Shown: piece by piece, positions 24,895-33,764 of the stretch
Layout of the letters: every line of letters starts with the position of its first letter
Position numbering within the stretch: the first letter of the stretch is position 1
Source of the DNA: an uncultured Desulfobacteraceae bacterium
GTDB taxonomy: Bacteria; Desulfobacterota; Desulfobacteria; Desulfobacterales; UBA5852
Assembly (NCBI GenBank): GCA_913060875.1
Contig: CAJXSL010000020.1
Coordinates: forward strand, 1-64,000
DNA length: 64,000 nucleotides
Direction of reading: 5' to 3'
Made by a program: the position numbers and the translations under genes
The notes under the pieces: generated by a model
What the model was told of the DNA's origin: nothing
Databases searched by the model: none
What the model saw: only the letters and a program-made list of their open reading frames with translations

Positions 24895-26232
24895 TCAGGC
24901 CGACGGGATCTTCTTGAACGCGCTATCCGGGAAAAAGCAGTAGGGGCACTCTTCCGGGGGAGCTTCGCCGTAATGGACATATCCGCACATGCGGCAACGC
25001 CAGACATCCGACTCCGTTTCGGGGTCCACATCAGGAAAGTCGCGCTTGCTGTGGATCGCTAAATCCTCAAGGGGGGGCATGACCGGCTGATAGCTGCTCA
25101 AGGCATGTCCGGCCAGGATAATCCGCTGGACCTCGCTGGTGCCCTCGTAGATGCGGAAGAGACGGGTGTCGCGCAGCAGTTTTTCGACCGGGAAAAAACG
25201 GGTGTAGCCATACCCGCCCAGCACCTGCAAGGCCTGATCCACCACTTCGAAGGCCGCTTCGGTGGCGTAAAGTTTGGAGATGGAGGCATTGACCGTGGGA
25301 TCGATGCCATTGTCGGCTTCCCAGGCGGCTTTCCAGATCAGGAGCCGGGACGTCTCGACCTTCTGGTACATTTCCGCAATTTTGAATTGAATGGCCTGGA
25401 AATTGACGATTTTGCTGCCGAAGGCCCGTCGTTTCTTGGCGTAATCGATGGCAAACTCCATGGCGGAGCGGGCCGCACCCACCGCGAAAGCGCCGATGGA
25501 TGGCCGCGTGCGGGCGAAGGTGCGCATGGCCAGAACAAAGCCTTCCCCCGGCGCTGCGATCATGTTCTCCTTGGGCACGCGGACGTCTTTGAACCGGATG
25601 GCCGTGGTATTGGAATTGCGCTGGCCGAGTTTGGGAATATGGCGCCCCGCCGTTACCCCGTCCCAGTCCGTTTCGACAATGAAAGCACAAATGCCCTGAT
25701 GCGCCGCTTTGGGGTCCACGGTGGCAAAAACCGATACGTAGTCGGCGATGCCGCCGTTGGTGATCCAGAATTTGGTGCCGTTCAGGATGTAGGCGTCGCC
25801 ATCCTCCCGGGCCTGACAGCGCAGGCGGGAGACATCGGAGCCCATGGTCGGTTCGGAGGTGGCAAAGGCAAAGAACTTGCGGTCCGCGGTGATGGTGGTC
25901 AGGTATTTCTGCTTGGCCGTTTCGTTGTCGCAGAGAATCAGGGGCTCCATGCCCAGCGAATTGTCGAAGATGCTGGTGGCGAGCCCCGGACAGACGGCGG
26001 CGAGTTCTTCCGTGGCGATCACGCCTTCCAGTGCGCCGTAGCCCATGCCCCCGTATGCCTCGGGGATATCGCCGTTGATCAGTCCGGCATCGTAGGCTTT
26101 GTGGAGAATGTGCAGGGGGGTATCGTCCGCCTGGTCATATTCCCAGGCCACCGGCAACAATTCTTGCAGGGCGAATTCGCGGGCTTTTTTCTGGATCGCA
26201 ATCTGATCGGGGCTTAAGGTAAAGTTCAGCAT
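24895..26232 (-). CDS. Acyl-CoA dehydrogenase with C-terminal rubredoxin-type domain
   Basis: In this 445-residue protein, residues 1 to about 385 form a complete acyl-CoA dehydrogenase, including FAFATSEPTMGSDVS, KFWITNGG, FGSKIVNFQAIQFKIAEM and the C-terminal RIYEGTSEVQRIILA that normally carries the catalytic Glu. After a linker of about 30 residues comes WRCRMCGYVHYGEAPPEECPYC, a rubrerythrin-style rubredoxin knuckle (two CxxC pairs). An internal iron centre suggests electrons leave the FAD directly through the rubredoxin domain, not only through ETF. The start at 26232 has AGGGAGGTCC upstream. It stands apart from other beta-oxidation genes in the window, so the substrate is unknown. Confidence 0.9.
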   Translation of the reverse strand: MLNFTLSPDQIAIQKKAREFALQELLPVAWEYDQADDTPLHILHKAYDAGLINGDIPEAYGGMGYGALEGVIATEELAAVCPGLATSIFDNSLGMEPLILCDNETAKQKYLTTITADRKFFAFATSEPTMGSDVSRLRCQAREDGDAYILNGTKFWITNGGIADYVSVFATVDPKAAHQGICAFIVETDWDGVTAGRHIPKLGQRNSNTTAIRFKDVRVPKENMIAAPGEGFVLAMRTFARTRPSIGAFAVGAARSAMEFAIDYAKKRRAFGSKIVNFQAIQFKIAEMYQKVETSRLLIWKAAWEADNGIDPTVNASISKLYATEAAFEVVDQALQVLGGYGYTRFFPVEKLLRDTRLFRIYEGTSEVQRIILAGHALSSYQPVMPPLEDLAIHSKRDFPDVDPETESDVWRCRMCGYVHYGEAPPEECPYCFFPDSAFKKIPSA

Positions 26233-26313
26233 TGAAGGACCTCCCTATGGGCTTGGGGGACGATACGGTGTCTTTCCCTCTTCGAACCTAAAGGTGTGAC
26301 AAGTCTTGCGGCG

Positions 26314-26706
26314 TTAGTGTTCCTCGAGAGCCGCAATCAGCCGTCGATATAGCGAGGCGAGTTCTTCCCGGGGTTCGGTGGTCTGAGGCTGTGCCGTCGG
26401 TACGATGCCGTAGCGTTGACAAAGAAGCCGGGCCTGATGCCAGGTCGGCAGCCAGACGAGCTTGTCCTGAAGCGCCTGTCGTGTTCCGAAGATGTCCAAA
26501 AAGCGGGGAAGGCTGAGAATGAAGTAGACGTGGTTGGGAAAGGGGGAAGCCGGCTTGATCAGATGCTGGTGATCCCACACAAAGCAACCGACATGGGGGT
26601 TCCAGGGCAGGCCGCTGGTTTTCAGCCGTTGCGCCAGTTGGCAGAGCTCGTCGTTAAACGGTATGGGCGCAAGATCGATGGCCGGATCGAATACAATGGG
26701 TTGCAT
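26314..26706 (-). CDS. Conserved protein of unknown function
   Basis: A 130-residue soluble protein. I recognise no named family, although the aromatic-rich middle (HVGCFVWDHQHLI, PFPNHVYFILSL, LVWLPTWHQARLL) looks like a conserved fold and not a chance frame. ATG at 26706 is preceded by GGGAGG at a somewhat long distance; earlier in-frame Met codons at 26733 and 26859 are less well supported. It lies upstream of the acyl-CoA dehydrogenase gene on the same strand and is divergent from the Mrp antiporter operon. No catalytic or metal motif stands out. Confidence 0.6.
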   Translation of the reverse strand: MQPIVFDPAIDLAPIPFNDELCQLAQRLKTSGLPWNPHVGCFVWDHQHLIKPASPFPNHVYFILSLPRFLDIFGTRQALQDKLVWLPTWHQARLLCQRYGIVPTAQPQTTEPREELASLYRRLIAALEEH

Positions 26707-26905
26707 GGTACCTGTCACCTCCCGATTCTTCATGCCATATCCAGACGGCCCAGGCAAGGGGGGAGTTGTAACGTCCCCGCATGGATTACGGATTGGCAGA
26801 GGGCAATGCCACAAAGGGGCAACCTGCAACCTCACGGGCTGGTAAAACCGCTCTTCCATTGCGGCGCGTGCGTTTGCCGCAGGAGGACCGCCGCCCTGTT
26901 CAAGA

Positions 26906-26934
26906 TTGACATTCGACCGACGAGGTTTAATAAT
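26906..26934 (+). promoter_or_regulatory. Sigma-70 promoter of the mrp operon
   Basis: A perfect -35 TTGACA (26906-26911), a 17-nt spacer and AATAAT (26929-26934, five of six matches) form the best sigma-70 promoter seen in the window. The start site would be near 26941, leaving an untranslated leader of about 145 nt before mrpA, in which I see no recognised riboswitch. Confidence 0.65.
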
Positions 26935-27084
26935 ATTCGGTGAGATTGCGTCGATAGCCTACGCGGCGTATCTTCGTATCGCGGTCATTTCTTGGCTCAA
27001 GCGGTGGTTGCCTGCGGCTGCAACCCCATGTCCACAAGCCTTTCGGCCATTTACAATGCACGTAAAATTCGGTTGAGGATTGAA

Positions 27085-29349
27085 ATGATGGCGATTTCTA
27101 CCCACAACCATAGGTCTAACCCCTGGCCCGGCCGCCTGTCAGCGCTGCTGCCGTTGGGTCTTCTGGTGGGGTTGGTTTTTCAGGCGCCCCGCATTCAGTC
27201 CGGACGCCCCCTGGCGTTGGCTTTCGAGTGGGTGCCAGGTCTTAACGTTCATTTTGCCTTGCTTTTGGATGGGGTGGGGCTTTTATTCGCCCTGATCATT
27301 ACCGCGATCGGTCTGCTGGTGACAATCTACGCCGATGCCTACATGGTGGGGCACCCCCAACGCAATCGTTTTTTTCTCTACCTGCACGCATTCCTTTTGT
27401 CCATGCTGGGGCTCGTTCTGAGCAACGATCTGATTTTGCTTTTCGTATTCTGGGAGCTGACCAGCCTGTTCTCCTTTCTCCTCATTGGATTTGAACACGC
27501 CTCCGCCCAGGCCCGGAACAGTGCCCGCCAGGCCCTGCTGGTGACCGGTTGCGGGGGGCTTCTCCTGCTGGTGGGCTTTTTAATGGTCGGTCAGGTGACC
27601 GGAACCTATGCGCTGTCCGAACTCCCCGGTCATGCGGCGCAACTCCATCGTCATTCGCTCTATCTATCCATTTTGATGTGTATGCTGGCCGGCGCTTTTA
27701 CCAAGTCGGCCCAGTTTCCTTTTCATTTCTGGCTGCCCAACGCCATGGCGGCGCCCACGCCCATCAGCGCTTTTCTTCACTCGGCCACCATGGTGAAGGC
27801 CGGTATCTATCTTCTGGCCAGGCTCCACCCGGTATTGGGGGGGACGCCGGTATGGATGACGACGCTGGTCCTCCTGGGCGCGTTTACGGCCCTGTGGGGT
27901 GCCGCCGTCTCCATAGCCCGGACCGAATTGAAAAGCATTCTGGCCCAGACCACCATCATGGCGTTGGGGATCATGACCATGTTTCTCGGCGGGCGTTCGG
28001 CACCGGCCCTGACGGCCGCCATGACGTTCCTGCTGGTCCATTCCCTCTATAAATCCGCTCTTTTCATGGTGGCGGGCGCCATCGACCACCAGACCGGCAC
28101 CCGTGAAATCGAGAAGATTGGCGGTCTGGCCCGGTTCATGCCGTTCACGGCGGCCGCGACCCTCTTTGCGACGTTATCCATGGCCGGTTTTCCTCTTTTT
28201 ATCGGGTTCATCGGCAAGGAGATCATGTACAAGGGCGCGTTGACTGAGGACGTTTTCCCCGGTCTGGCCGCCGGCGCAACGTTGGTTTCCAACGCCCTGA
28301 TGACGGCGGTGGCGGCCACGCTGGTCTTACGGCCTTTCTGGGGCCAGCCCCGTAAAGTCCACCCTTCCGGTGAAGCCCCCTGGCAGATGTGGATCGGCCC
28401 CTTGCTGATCGGCGGGACCTGTCTGGGATTCGGTCTGATTCCGGACTGGGTCGGCCACTGGCTGGTGGAACCTGCGGTGCGCGCGATTCACGTCACCCCT
28501 GTCGATGTCGAACTCAAGTTGTTTTACGGTTTCAACACGCCCCTGCTTCTCAGCATGATCACGATCCTGATGGGGGGAAGCTTTTACGTGTTTCGCCGGT
28601 GGCTGCGCCGACGTTTGTCGCAGCTTTTGCCCGCTCTGCCCATCACGACGGAAGGCCTTTACGAAGGGCTCGTAGCCGCCGTGATATCTTTCGCCAAATG
28701 GCAGACACGCCGGTTGCAAAACGGGTCTCTTTTCCAGTACCTGGTCGTCATCATCGGTGCCACCGTCGTCAGTGTGGGCTGGGTTTTCCTGGGATCGGCG
28801 CCCCTCAGCGCCCTTTGGAATCCCCCGGAATTTCCTGGTTGGCTGGGGCTGTTGCTCATCGCCATGCTCATGGCCATCGGGATTGTCGTTCAGGCGCGGT
28901 CCCGCGTCCTGGCCATCTGCGGGTTGGGTGTCATCGGAGCCGGAGCGGCGATCCTGTTTTTGGTTTTCGGCGCCCCGGATGTGGGGTTGACCCAGATTCT
29001 GGTGGAGACGTTGACGCTGATCATCGTCGCCATCGTTCTCCTGCGTCTGCCGCCCATCGAACCGCAGCCGGATGCCAACCGGTTACAGCACACCTTGCGC
29101 TTGACGCTGTCCATTGGCAGCGGTGTACTGGTGAGCGCCTTTTTGATCGCGGTCACCCAGCATGACGTGGATCGTACGATCACCACCTTTTACGAACAGG
29201 CCAGTTACATCCAGGCCCATGGGCGCAACATCGTCAATGTCATCCTGGTGGATTTTCGAAGCCTGGACACGCTCGGGGAAATAACGGTGGTGGCCGTCTC
29301 GGCCCTGGCGGCCCGGGCATTGATCCGAAAGAAACGGTCGGCACCATGA
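27085..29349 (+). CDS. mrpA: Na+/H+ antiporter subunit MrpA
   Basis: The protein has about 754 residues. The first 500 or so form the NuoL-like proton-channel part: FVFWELTSLFSFLLIGF, the TKSAQFPFHFWLPNAMAAPTPISAFLHSATMVKAG signature (spread over positions about 205-240) and LVHSLYKSALFMVAGAIDH. The C-terminal 200 residues carry MbhD/MbhE-like helices (FGAPDVGLTQILVETLTL). It is the largest subunit of the multi-subunit secondary Na+/H+ antiporter. I place the start at 27085, with GAGG 6 nt upstream; a longer frame from 26992 lacks a site. The mrpB start overlaps its stop by 4 nt. Confidence 0.92.
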   Translation: MMAISTHNHRSNPWPGRLSALLPLGLLVGLVFQAPRIQSGRPLALAFEWVPGLNVHFALLLDGVGLLFALIITAIGLLVTIYADAYMVGHPQRNRFFLYLHAFLLSMLGLVLSNDLILLFVFWELTSLFSFLLIGFEHASAQARNSARQALLVTGCGGLLLLVGFLMVGQVTGTYALSELPGHAAQLHRHSLYLSILMCMLAGAFTKSAQFPFHFWLPNAMAAPTPISAFLHSATMVKAGIYLLARLHPVLGGTPVWMTTLVLLGAFTALWGAAVSIARTELKSILAQTTIMALGIMTMFLGGRSAPALTAAMTFLLVHSLYKSALFMVAGAIDHQTGTREIEKIGGLARFMPFTAAATLFATLSMAGFPLFIGFIGKEIMYKGALTEDVFPGLAAGATLVSNALMTAVAATLVLRPFWGQPRKVHPSGEAPWQMWIGPLLIGGTCLGFGLIPDWVGHWLVEPAVRAIHVTPVDVELKLFYGFNTPLLLSMITILMGGSFYVFRRWLRRRLSQLLPALPITTEGLYEGLVAAVISFAKWQTRRLQNGSLFQYLVVIIGATVVSVGWVFLGSAPLSALWNPPEFPGWLGLLLIAMLMAIGIVVQARSRVLAICGLGVIGAGAAILFLVFGAPDVGLTQILVETLTLIIVAIVLLRLPPIEPQPDANRLQHTLRLTLSIGSGVLVSAFLIAVTQHDVDRTITTFYEQASYIQAHGRNIVNVILVDFRSLDTLGEITVVAVSALAARALIRKKRSAP

Positions 29350-29744
29350 GATCCGTAATCCTGAAAACGGCCACCCGCCTGGTGAGTGCCCTGGTCATGG
29401 TGCTTGCCGTTTATCTTCTGTGGCGGGGTCATCATGCCCCCGGCGGCGGTTTTATCGCCGCCCTGGTGGCGGCCACAGGATTTGCGCTGGTAGCCCTCAG
29501 CGAGGGGCCAGCGGCGGTTCGTCAGGGGCTTCGCCTCCGACCGTCGCACATGATGGGGGCCGGTTTGGGCTTGGCCCTCGGTTCCGGCGTTATCGGCATG
29601 CTGGCCCAGCGGCCGTTTTTAACCGGTGTCTGGTGGCCGCCCTCCGGGGTTGTCGTGGGCACCCCCCTTCTTTTCGATACCGGCGTCTTCATGGTCGTGC
29701 TGGGGGCCATCCTGTCCGTTCTGCTGGCGCTGGAGGAGACGTAA
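29346..29744 (+). CDS. mrpB: Na+/H+ antiporter subunit MrpB
   Basis: A 132-residue membrane protein with four predicted helices. The MrpB signature GHHAPGGGFIAALVAATGFAL is at about residues 28-48, and the C-terminal segment LLFDTGVFMVVLGAILSVLLAL is also typical. It is an essential accessory subunit of the Mrp complex. The start overlaps the mrpA stop (ATGA), and mrpC begins 1 nt after its stop, showing a tightly coupled operon. Confidence 0.93.
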   Translation: MRSVILKTATRLVSALVMVLAVYLLWRGHHAPGGGFIAALVAATGFALVALSEGPAAVRQGLRLRPSHMMGAGLGLALGSGVIGMLAQRPFLTGVWWPPSGVVVGTPLLFDTGVFMVVLGAILSVLLALEET

Positions 29745-29745
29745 A

Positions 29746-30144
29746 ATGGAGACGGTGCTGGCAATTGTATGCGGATGCCTGGTTGCCGGCGGCATTTATC
29801 TGCTGCTGAGCCAAAACCTGGTGCGCATGCTCTTCGGCCTGATCATGTTGAGCAACGCCGTCAACCTGGCCATTTTTGTAGCCGGCGGCCTGACCCACAC
29901 GCAACCGGCCCTGATCGCTGCTGGTGACAGTGTCCCGGGGGCGTCCATGGCCAATGCCTTGCCCCAGGCCCTGGTTCTCACAGCCATCGTGATCGGATTT
30001 GCACTGCTGGTTTTCATGTTCGTGCTCTTCTATCGCAGCTACGAGGTGTTGGGTACGACCGATACCCGCCGGATGCCCGAGGATGGACCGGCCCGCGCGT
30101 ATCCGTCCCAAAACACCACCACCCGGCAGGAAATGGGGCCATGA
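29746..30144 (+). CDS. mrpC: Na+/H+ antiporter subunit MrpC (NuoK-like)
   Basis: A 132-residue protein with three helices in the NuoK/MnhC fold: GIYLLLSQNLVRMLFGLIMLSNAVNLAIF, then LPQALVLTAIVIGFALLVFMFVLFYRSYE. The conserved LPQALVLTAIVI segment identifies MrpC. A hydrophilic tail of about 35 residues is a little longer than usual. ATG at 29746 follows the mrpB stop by 1 nt. The 3' end overlaps mrpD by 4 nt. Confidence 0.92.
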   Translation: METVLAIVCGCLVAGGIYLLLSQNLVRMLFGLIMLSNAVNLAIFVAGGLTHTQPALIAAGDSVPGASMANALPQALVLTAIVIGFALLVFMFVLFYRSYEVLGTTDTRRMPEDGPARAYPSQNTTTRQEMGP

Positions 30145-31637
30145 CCAATCTTTTAATCTATCCCATTCTCCTGCCCTTTGCCACGGCGGTCGGCAGCCTG
30201 CTGCTCTGGCGCAGGCCGGCCTTGCAGCAGACGCTTTCCCTGATCGGCTCCGCCGGTCATCTGGCGGCCTGCCTTTTTCTGCTGGCCGCCGTTGTGCAAG
30301 ACGGTATACAGGTCCTTGCCGTCGGCAATTGGCCTGCGCCTTACGGTATTTCGCTGGTGGCGGACCACCTGAGCGTCCTGATGCTGATGGTGACGGGAAT
30401 TCTGGGCACCGCGACGGCGCTGTATGCGCGCGGAGAGATGGCGATCTCCCTGCGTTCCCAGGGCTTCCACGCTCTTTTCCAGGTTCTGATCGGTGGGATC
30501 AGCGGCGCTTTTTTGACCGGCGATCTGTTCAACCTGTATGTCTGGTTCGAAGTGATCCTGATGGCCTCTTTCGGGCTCATCATTTGGGGTCAGGGCCGTG
30601 CCCAGTTTGTCGGAGCCGTACGTTACGTGGTCATCAATCTCCTGGCGACCCTTCTATTCCTATTAGGCCTGGCTCTGCTCTACGGCCTGACGGGCACCCT
30701 CAATATGGCCCATCTGCACCAGCAGATCATGACGCAGGAATCCCACGGGCTGGTCACGGCCGTGGCGTTTATGTTCATGGCGGCGTTTGGCATCAAGGCC
30801 GGCATGTTTCCGCTGTTCTTCTGGCTGCCGGCATCCTATCACACGCCGCCGATTGCCATATCGGCCCTTTTCGCCGGCATGCTTACCAAAGTCGGCGTCT
30901 ACGCCCTCATCCGCACCTTCAGCCTCGTATTTTTACACGATACGGCCACCACCCACGCCGTGCTTTTAGTGGCTGCGGGCTTGACGATGGTAACGGGTGT
31001 ACTGGGGGCGGCCGCCCAGAACGAATTCCGCCGCATTCTCTCTTTCCATATCATCAGCCAGGTGGGCTATATGCTCCTTGGCCTGGCATTGTGGACGCCT
31101 TTGGCGCTCGCCGGTGCCGTGTTCTACCTGGTGCATCACATGATCGTAAAAGCCAATCTCTTTCTGGTCAGCGGACTGAGCCGGGATTGCAGCGGCACCC
31201 TGGAATTGCCCGCGATGGGTGGATTGTACGGTGCAAAGCCCTTTTTGGCGGTTCTCTTTTTCATCCCGGCCTTTTCCCTGGCCGGATTTCCGCCCCTGTC
31301 CGGTTTCTGGGCCAAGTTGCTGGTGATTCAATCCAGTCTCGAGGCCGAACACTATACCGTGGCCGCGGTCGCCGTGCTGGTGGGCCTGATGACCGTCTAT
31401 TCCATGGTGAAGATCTGGATTGAGGCCTTCTGGAAGCCGTCGCCGGATTTCGGACCGGACCAGCGGGCCATCGTGCCTTCCGCCTGGAAGATCGCACCGG
31501 TCTGTGCCCTGGCGCTGATTACCCTGTGCATCGGCATCGGCGCGGAACCCGTTTATCAACTGGCCGACACCGCGGCCCGGGAGCTCATGGCGCCGCAGGT
31601 TTATGTCCGGGCGGTTCTGGGAGGCGCCGGCCCATGA
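30141..31637 (+). CDS. mrpD: Na+/H+ antiporter subunit MrpD (NuoN/M-like)
   Basis: This 498-residue polytopic protein of the proton-translocating NuoL/M/N family has GAFLTGDLFNLYVWFEVILMASFGL, the channel segment AFGIKAGMFPLFFWLPASYHTPPIAISALFAGMLTKVGVYAL (about residues 215-257) and LSFHIISQVGYMLLGLAL. The Glu in YVWFE and the Lys of the FGIKAG/FAGMLTK helices are the usual conserved charged residues. It is the second antiporter-like subunit of the Mrp complex. It overlaps mrpC and mrpE by 4 nt at each end. Confidence 0.93.
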   Translation: MTNLLIYPILLPFATAVGSLLLWRRPALQQTLSLIGSAGHLAACLFLLAAVVQDGIQVLAVGNWPAPYGISLVADHLSVLMLMVTGILGTATALYARGEMAISLRSQGFHALFQVLIGGISGAFLTGDLFNLYVWFEVILMASFGLIIWGQGRAQFVGAVRYVVINLLATLLFLLGLALLYGLTGTLNMAHLHQQIMTQESHGLVTAVAFMFMAAFGIKAGMFPLFFWLPASYHTPPIAISALFAGMLTKVGVYALIRTFSLVFLHDTATTHAVLLVAAGLTMVTGVLGAAAQNEFRRILSFHIISQVGYMLLGLALWTPLALAGAVFYLVHHMIVKANLFLVSGLSRDCSGTLELPAMGGLYGAKPFLAVLFFIPAFSLAGFPPLSGFWAKLLVIQSSLEAEHYTVAAVAVLVGLMTVYSMVKIWIEAFWKPSPDFGPDQRAIVPSAWKIAPVCALALITLCIGIGAEPVYQLADTAARELMAPQVYVRAVLGGAGP

Positions 31638-32107
31638 ACCTCTTTCTGATCAACATCCTTTTGGCCGTGGGTTTCATGATCGCGTTGGAGTCTTTTACCC
31701 TGGCAACCCTTTTCACGGGCATGGTTGTGGGGTACATGGCCTTGTGGCTCACCCGCCCCCTTTATGGAGACGACCGTTACTTTCAACGGTTTGCCACGAT
31801 CGTTCGACTGGTTATTTTTTTCATCAAGGCCCTGGTGATTTCCAATCTGCGTGTGCTGCGGGCTGTTCTGGCACCCAGCCAGATCAGCCGACCAGGCATC
31901 ATCCGGCTCCCCCTGGATGCCCGGACGGATATGGAGATCATGCTGGTGGCCAATCTGATATCCCTGACGCCGGGGACCCTGAGTATCGACGTATCCGAAG
32001 ATCGCCGCAATCTTTACGTGCACGTCATGTTTCTGGAGGATGTGGATGACGCCCGCCGGGAACTCAAAGAGGGGTTGGAGCGTCGGGTATTGGAGGTGCT
32101 GCGATGA
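31634..32107 (+). CDS. mrpE: Na+/H+ antiporter subunit MrpE
   Basis: A 157-residue protein with two or three N-terminal helices, then VIFFIKALVISNLRVLRAVL and the conserved soluble part VANLISLTPGTLSIDVSEDRRNLYVH typical of MrpE/MnhE. ATG at 31634 overlaps the mrpD stop by 4 nt; the frame extends upstream inside mrpD but only as a shadow. The mrpF start overlaps its stop. Confidence 0.92.
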   Translation: MNLFLINILLAVGFMIALESFTLATLFTGMVVGYMALWLTRPLYGDDRYFQRFATIVRLVIFFIKALVISNLRVLRAVLAPSQISRPGIIRLPLDARTDMEIMLVANLISLTPGTLSIDVSEDRRNLYVHVMFLEDVDDARRELKEGLERRVLEVLR

Positions 32108-32418
32108 CGCTGACCGGTTCCGTGGTGCTACAGGGGGCGGCGCTGATCGGCCTGTCCATCCTGGCTCTGAGTATGACGGTGGCGGTTTACGGCATCATTC
32201 GCGGACCCCGCCGGGCGGACCGTATCGTCGCGCTGGACCTGCTGTCCATACTGGTGGTGGCCCTCGTGGTGCTGTACGCGATTTATTCCCAGGACGCGGT
32301 TTATCTGGATGTGGCCATAGCCTATGCCCTGGTCGCTTTTCTGGGAACGGTGGCTTTGGCCCGTTTTTTGGAGCGGTCGGCCTCCCAGTGCCGACGGGAA
32401 GGAGAGGACGATGATTGA
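32104..32418 (+). CDS. mrpF: Na+/H+ antiporter subunit MrpF
   Basis: A 104-residue protein with three helices and the MrpF signature YGIIRGPRRADRIVALDLLSILVVALVVLYA, followed by DVAIAYALVAFLGTVALARFLE. The acidic C-terminus overlaps the start of mrpG by 8 nt. The family is a small integral subunit needed for Mrp complex stability. Confidence 0.92.
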   Translation: MTLTGSVVLQGAALIGLSILALSMTVAVYGIIRGPRRADRIVALDLLSILVVALVVLYAIYSQDAVYLDVAIAYALVAFLGTVALARFLERSASQCRREGEDDD

Positions 32419-32758
32419 GTGGCTTGCAGCGGTTCTCCTATTGCTGGGATGCCTGTTTTGTCTGCTGGCGGCCGTGGGTCTCGTGCGCTTGCCGGATACG
32501 TTGACGCGTATGCATGCCGCCACCAAAGCCGGTACCTTGGGCGCCGGCCTGATCCTCGGCGCCGTGGCCGTCCTGTTTGGCGATATCGGTACGGTCCTCA
32601 GAACCTTTCTGGTCCTGATTTTTCTGTTCATGACCGTGCCGGTGGGCGCCCATCTCATCGGCAGGGCCGCCTATTGCTCGGGCATACGGTTGTCGTCCCG
32701 GACATGGGTGGACCACCTGCGTGAGGATTTGGAAGGCAAAGACAAAAGCGAAAGGTGA
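32411..32758 (+). CDS. mrpG: Na+/H+ antiporter subunit MrpG
   Basis: A 115-residue protein with three helices and the MrpG core GLVRLPDTLTRMHAATKAGTLGAGLILGAV, then FLVLIFLFMTVPVGAHLIGRAAY. It completes mrpABCDEFG. I place the start at ATG 32411, inside the 3' end of mrpF, with GGAGAGGAC upstream. The gene is followed by two tandem-Usp genes on the same strand, which may be read through. Confidence 0.92.
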   Translation: MIEWLAAVLLLLGCLFCLLAAVGLVRLPDTLTRMHAATKAGTLGAGLILGAVAVLFGDIGTVLRTFLVLIFLFMTVPVGAHLIGRAAYCSGIRLSSRTWVDHLREDLEGKDKSER

Positions 32759-32790
32759 AGATCAACCATCAGAACAAGTGAGGATCCATC

Positions 32791-33723
32791 ATGGAGAAAA
32801 AACTCCTCGTTGCTGTAGACGATTCCCTGCAGGCCATGAAAGCCATCGACTACGTGGCGCTTATGGCCCGTGTTCTTGCGCCCGTCCGTTTTGTCCTCTT
32901 TCATGTCCAACCGGCGTTGTCCCAATATCTGACGGATGAGGCCCGGCGTAAAGAAAAGGCGCGACGGGTGTTGAAGGAGATATTGGCGGCGAATGACGCC
33001 AAAGGCCGAGAGGTGCTGGACAGTGCTCTCCAGCGGATGGCGCGCAAAGGCGTGGACCCCAAGCGGATTGAAACCGTCACCGCGCCCATGGACGTTGGCG
33101 TGGCGAACGATATTCTCGCGGTTGGCAATGCGAAGCCCTATGATGCCATCATTGTCGCCCGCCGGGGGGCCTCTTCGATTCAAAAATGGTTCATGGGCAG
33201 TGTCACCGCCAATCTTGTCGAGCACACGACCCTCGTTCCGATTTGGGTGGTGGACGGAACGGTTTCTTCCGCGAATATCCTGTTAGCCGCAGACGGCAGC
33301 GCCTCAGCGTTGCGGGCGTTGGATCATGTCGCGTTCATGCTATCCGGCCACCCGACCCCGGACCTCCAGATTCTGCATATCCGGCCGCGGCTTCAGGACT
33401 ACTGCGAAATTGAAATGACCAACGAAGCGGCGCGGGATGCCGAAACGGTTTTGATCAGCGATGATCAGCATTGCATGACCGGCTTTCGCGAACAGGCCAT
33501 GACCGTGCTGGAAAAAAACGATTTTCCCATGGAACGTCTGAACTGGGAAACCCTTGACGGGAAGCTGGCGGTTGCCCATGCCATCCTGAATCATATAGAC
33601 CGGAATGACTACGGTACGGTGGTGATGGGTCGGCGCGGGAGAAGTAAAAGCAAGTTTACGGGCAGTGTGTCCCGCCGCCTGTTGCACAAAGCCGAAAACA
33701 CTGCGCTGTGGGTGGTGCCATAA
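32791..33723 (+). CDS. Tandem-domain universal stress protein
   Basis: This 310-residue protein has two UspA domains (about 1-150 and 158-310). Domain 1 begins KLLVAVDDSLQAMKAIDYVA and has ARRGASSIQKWFMGS; domain 2 begins ILLAADGSASALRALDHVA and has the shortened loop GRRGRSKSKFTGS. It is closely similar in plan to the tandem Usp at 10.6-11.5 kb. It starts 32 nt after mrpG with a GAGGATCC-type site, so co-expression with the antiporter is likely. That would tie a stress signal to ion homeostasis. Confidence 0.87.
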   Translation: MEKKLLVAVDDSLQAMKAIDYVALMARVLAPVRFVLFHVQPALSQYLTDEARRKEKARRVLKEILAANDAKGREVLDSALQRMARKGVDPKRIETVTAPMDVGVANDILAVGNAKPYDAIIVARRGASSIQKWFMGSVTANLVEHTTLVPIWVVDGTVSSANILLAADGSASALRALDHVAFMLSGHPTPDLQILHIRPRLQDYCEIEMTNEAARDAETVLISDDQHCMTGFREQAMTVLEKNDFPMERLNWETLDGKLAVAHAILNHIDRNDYGTVVMGRRGRSKSKFTGSVSRRLLHKAENTALWVVP

Positions 33724-33764
33724 CGAGAGACAAACGATCGCCTCTGAAGAAAGTGAGTCTTACG

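Noticed and set aside
29999-31423. A 474-codon plus-strand frame overlapping mrpC and mrpD
   Set aside because: Different frame of mrpD, which has clear family motifs; this one is Arg/Gly/Pro-rich without domains.
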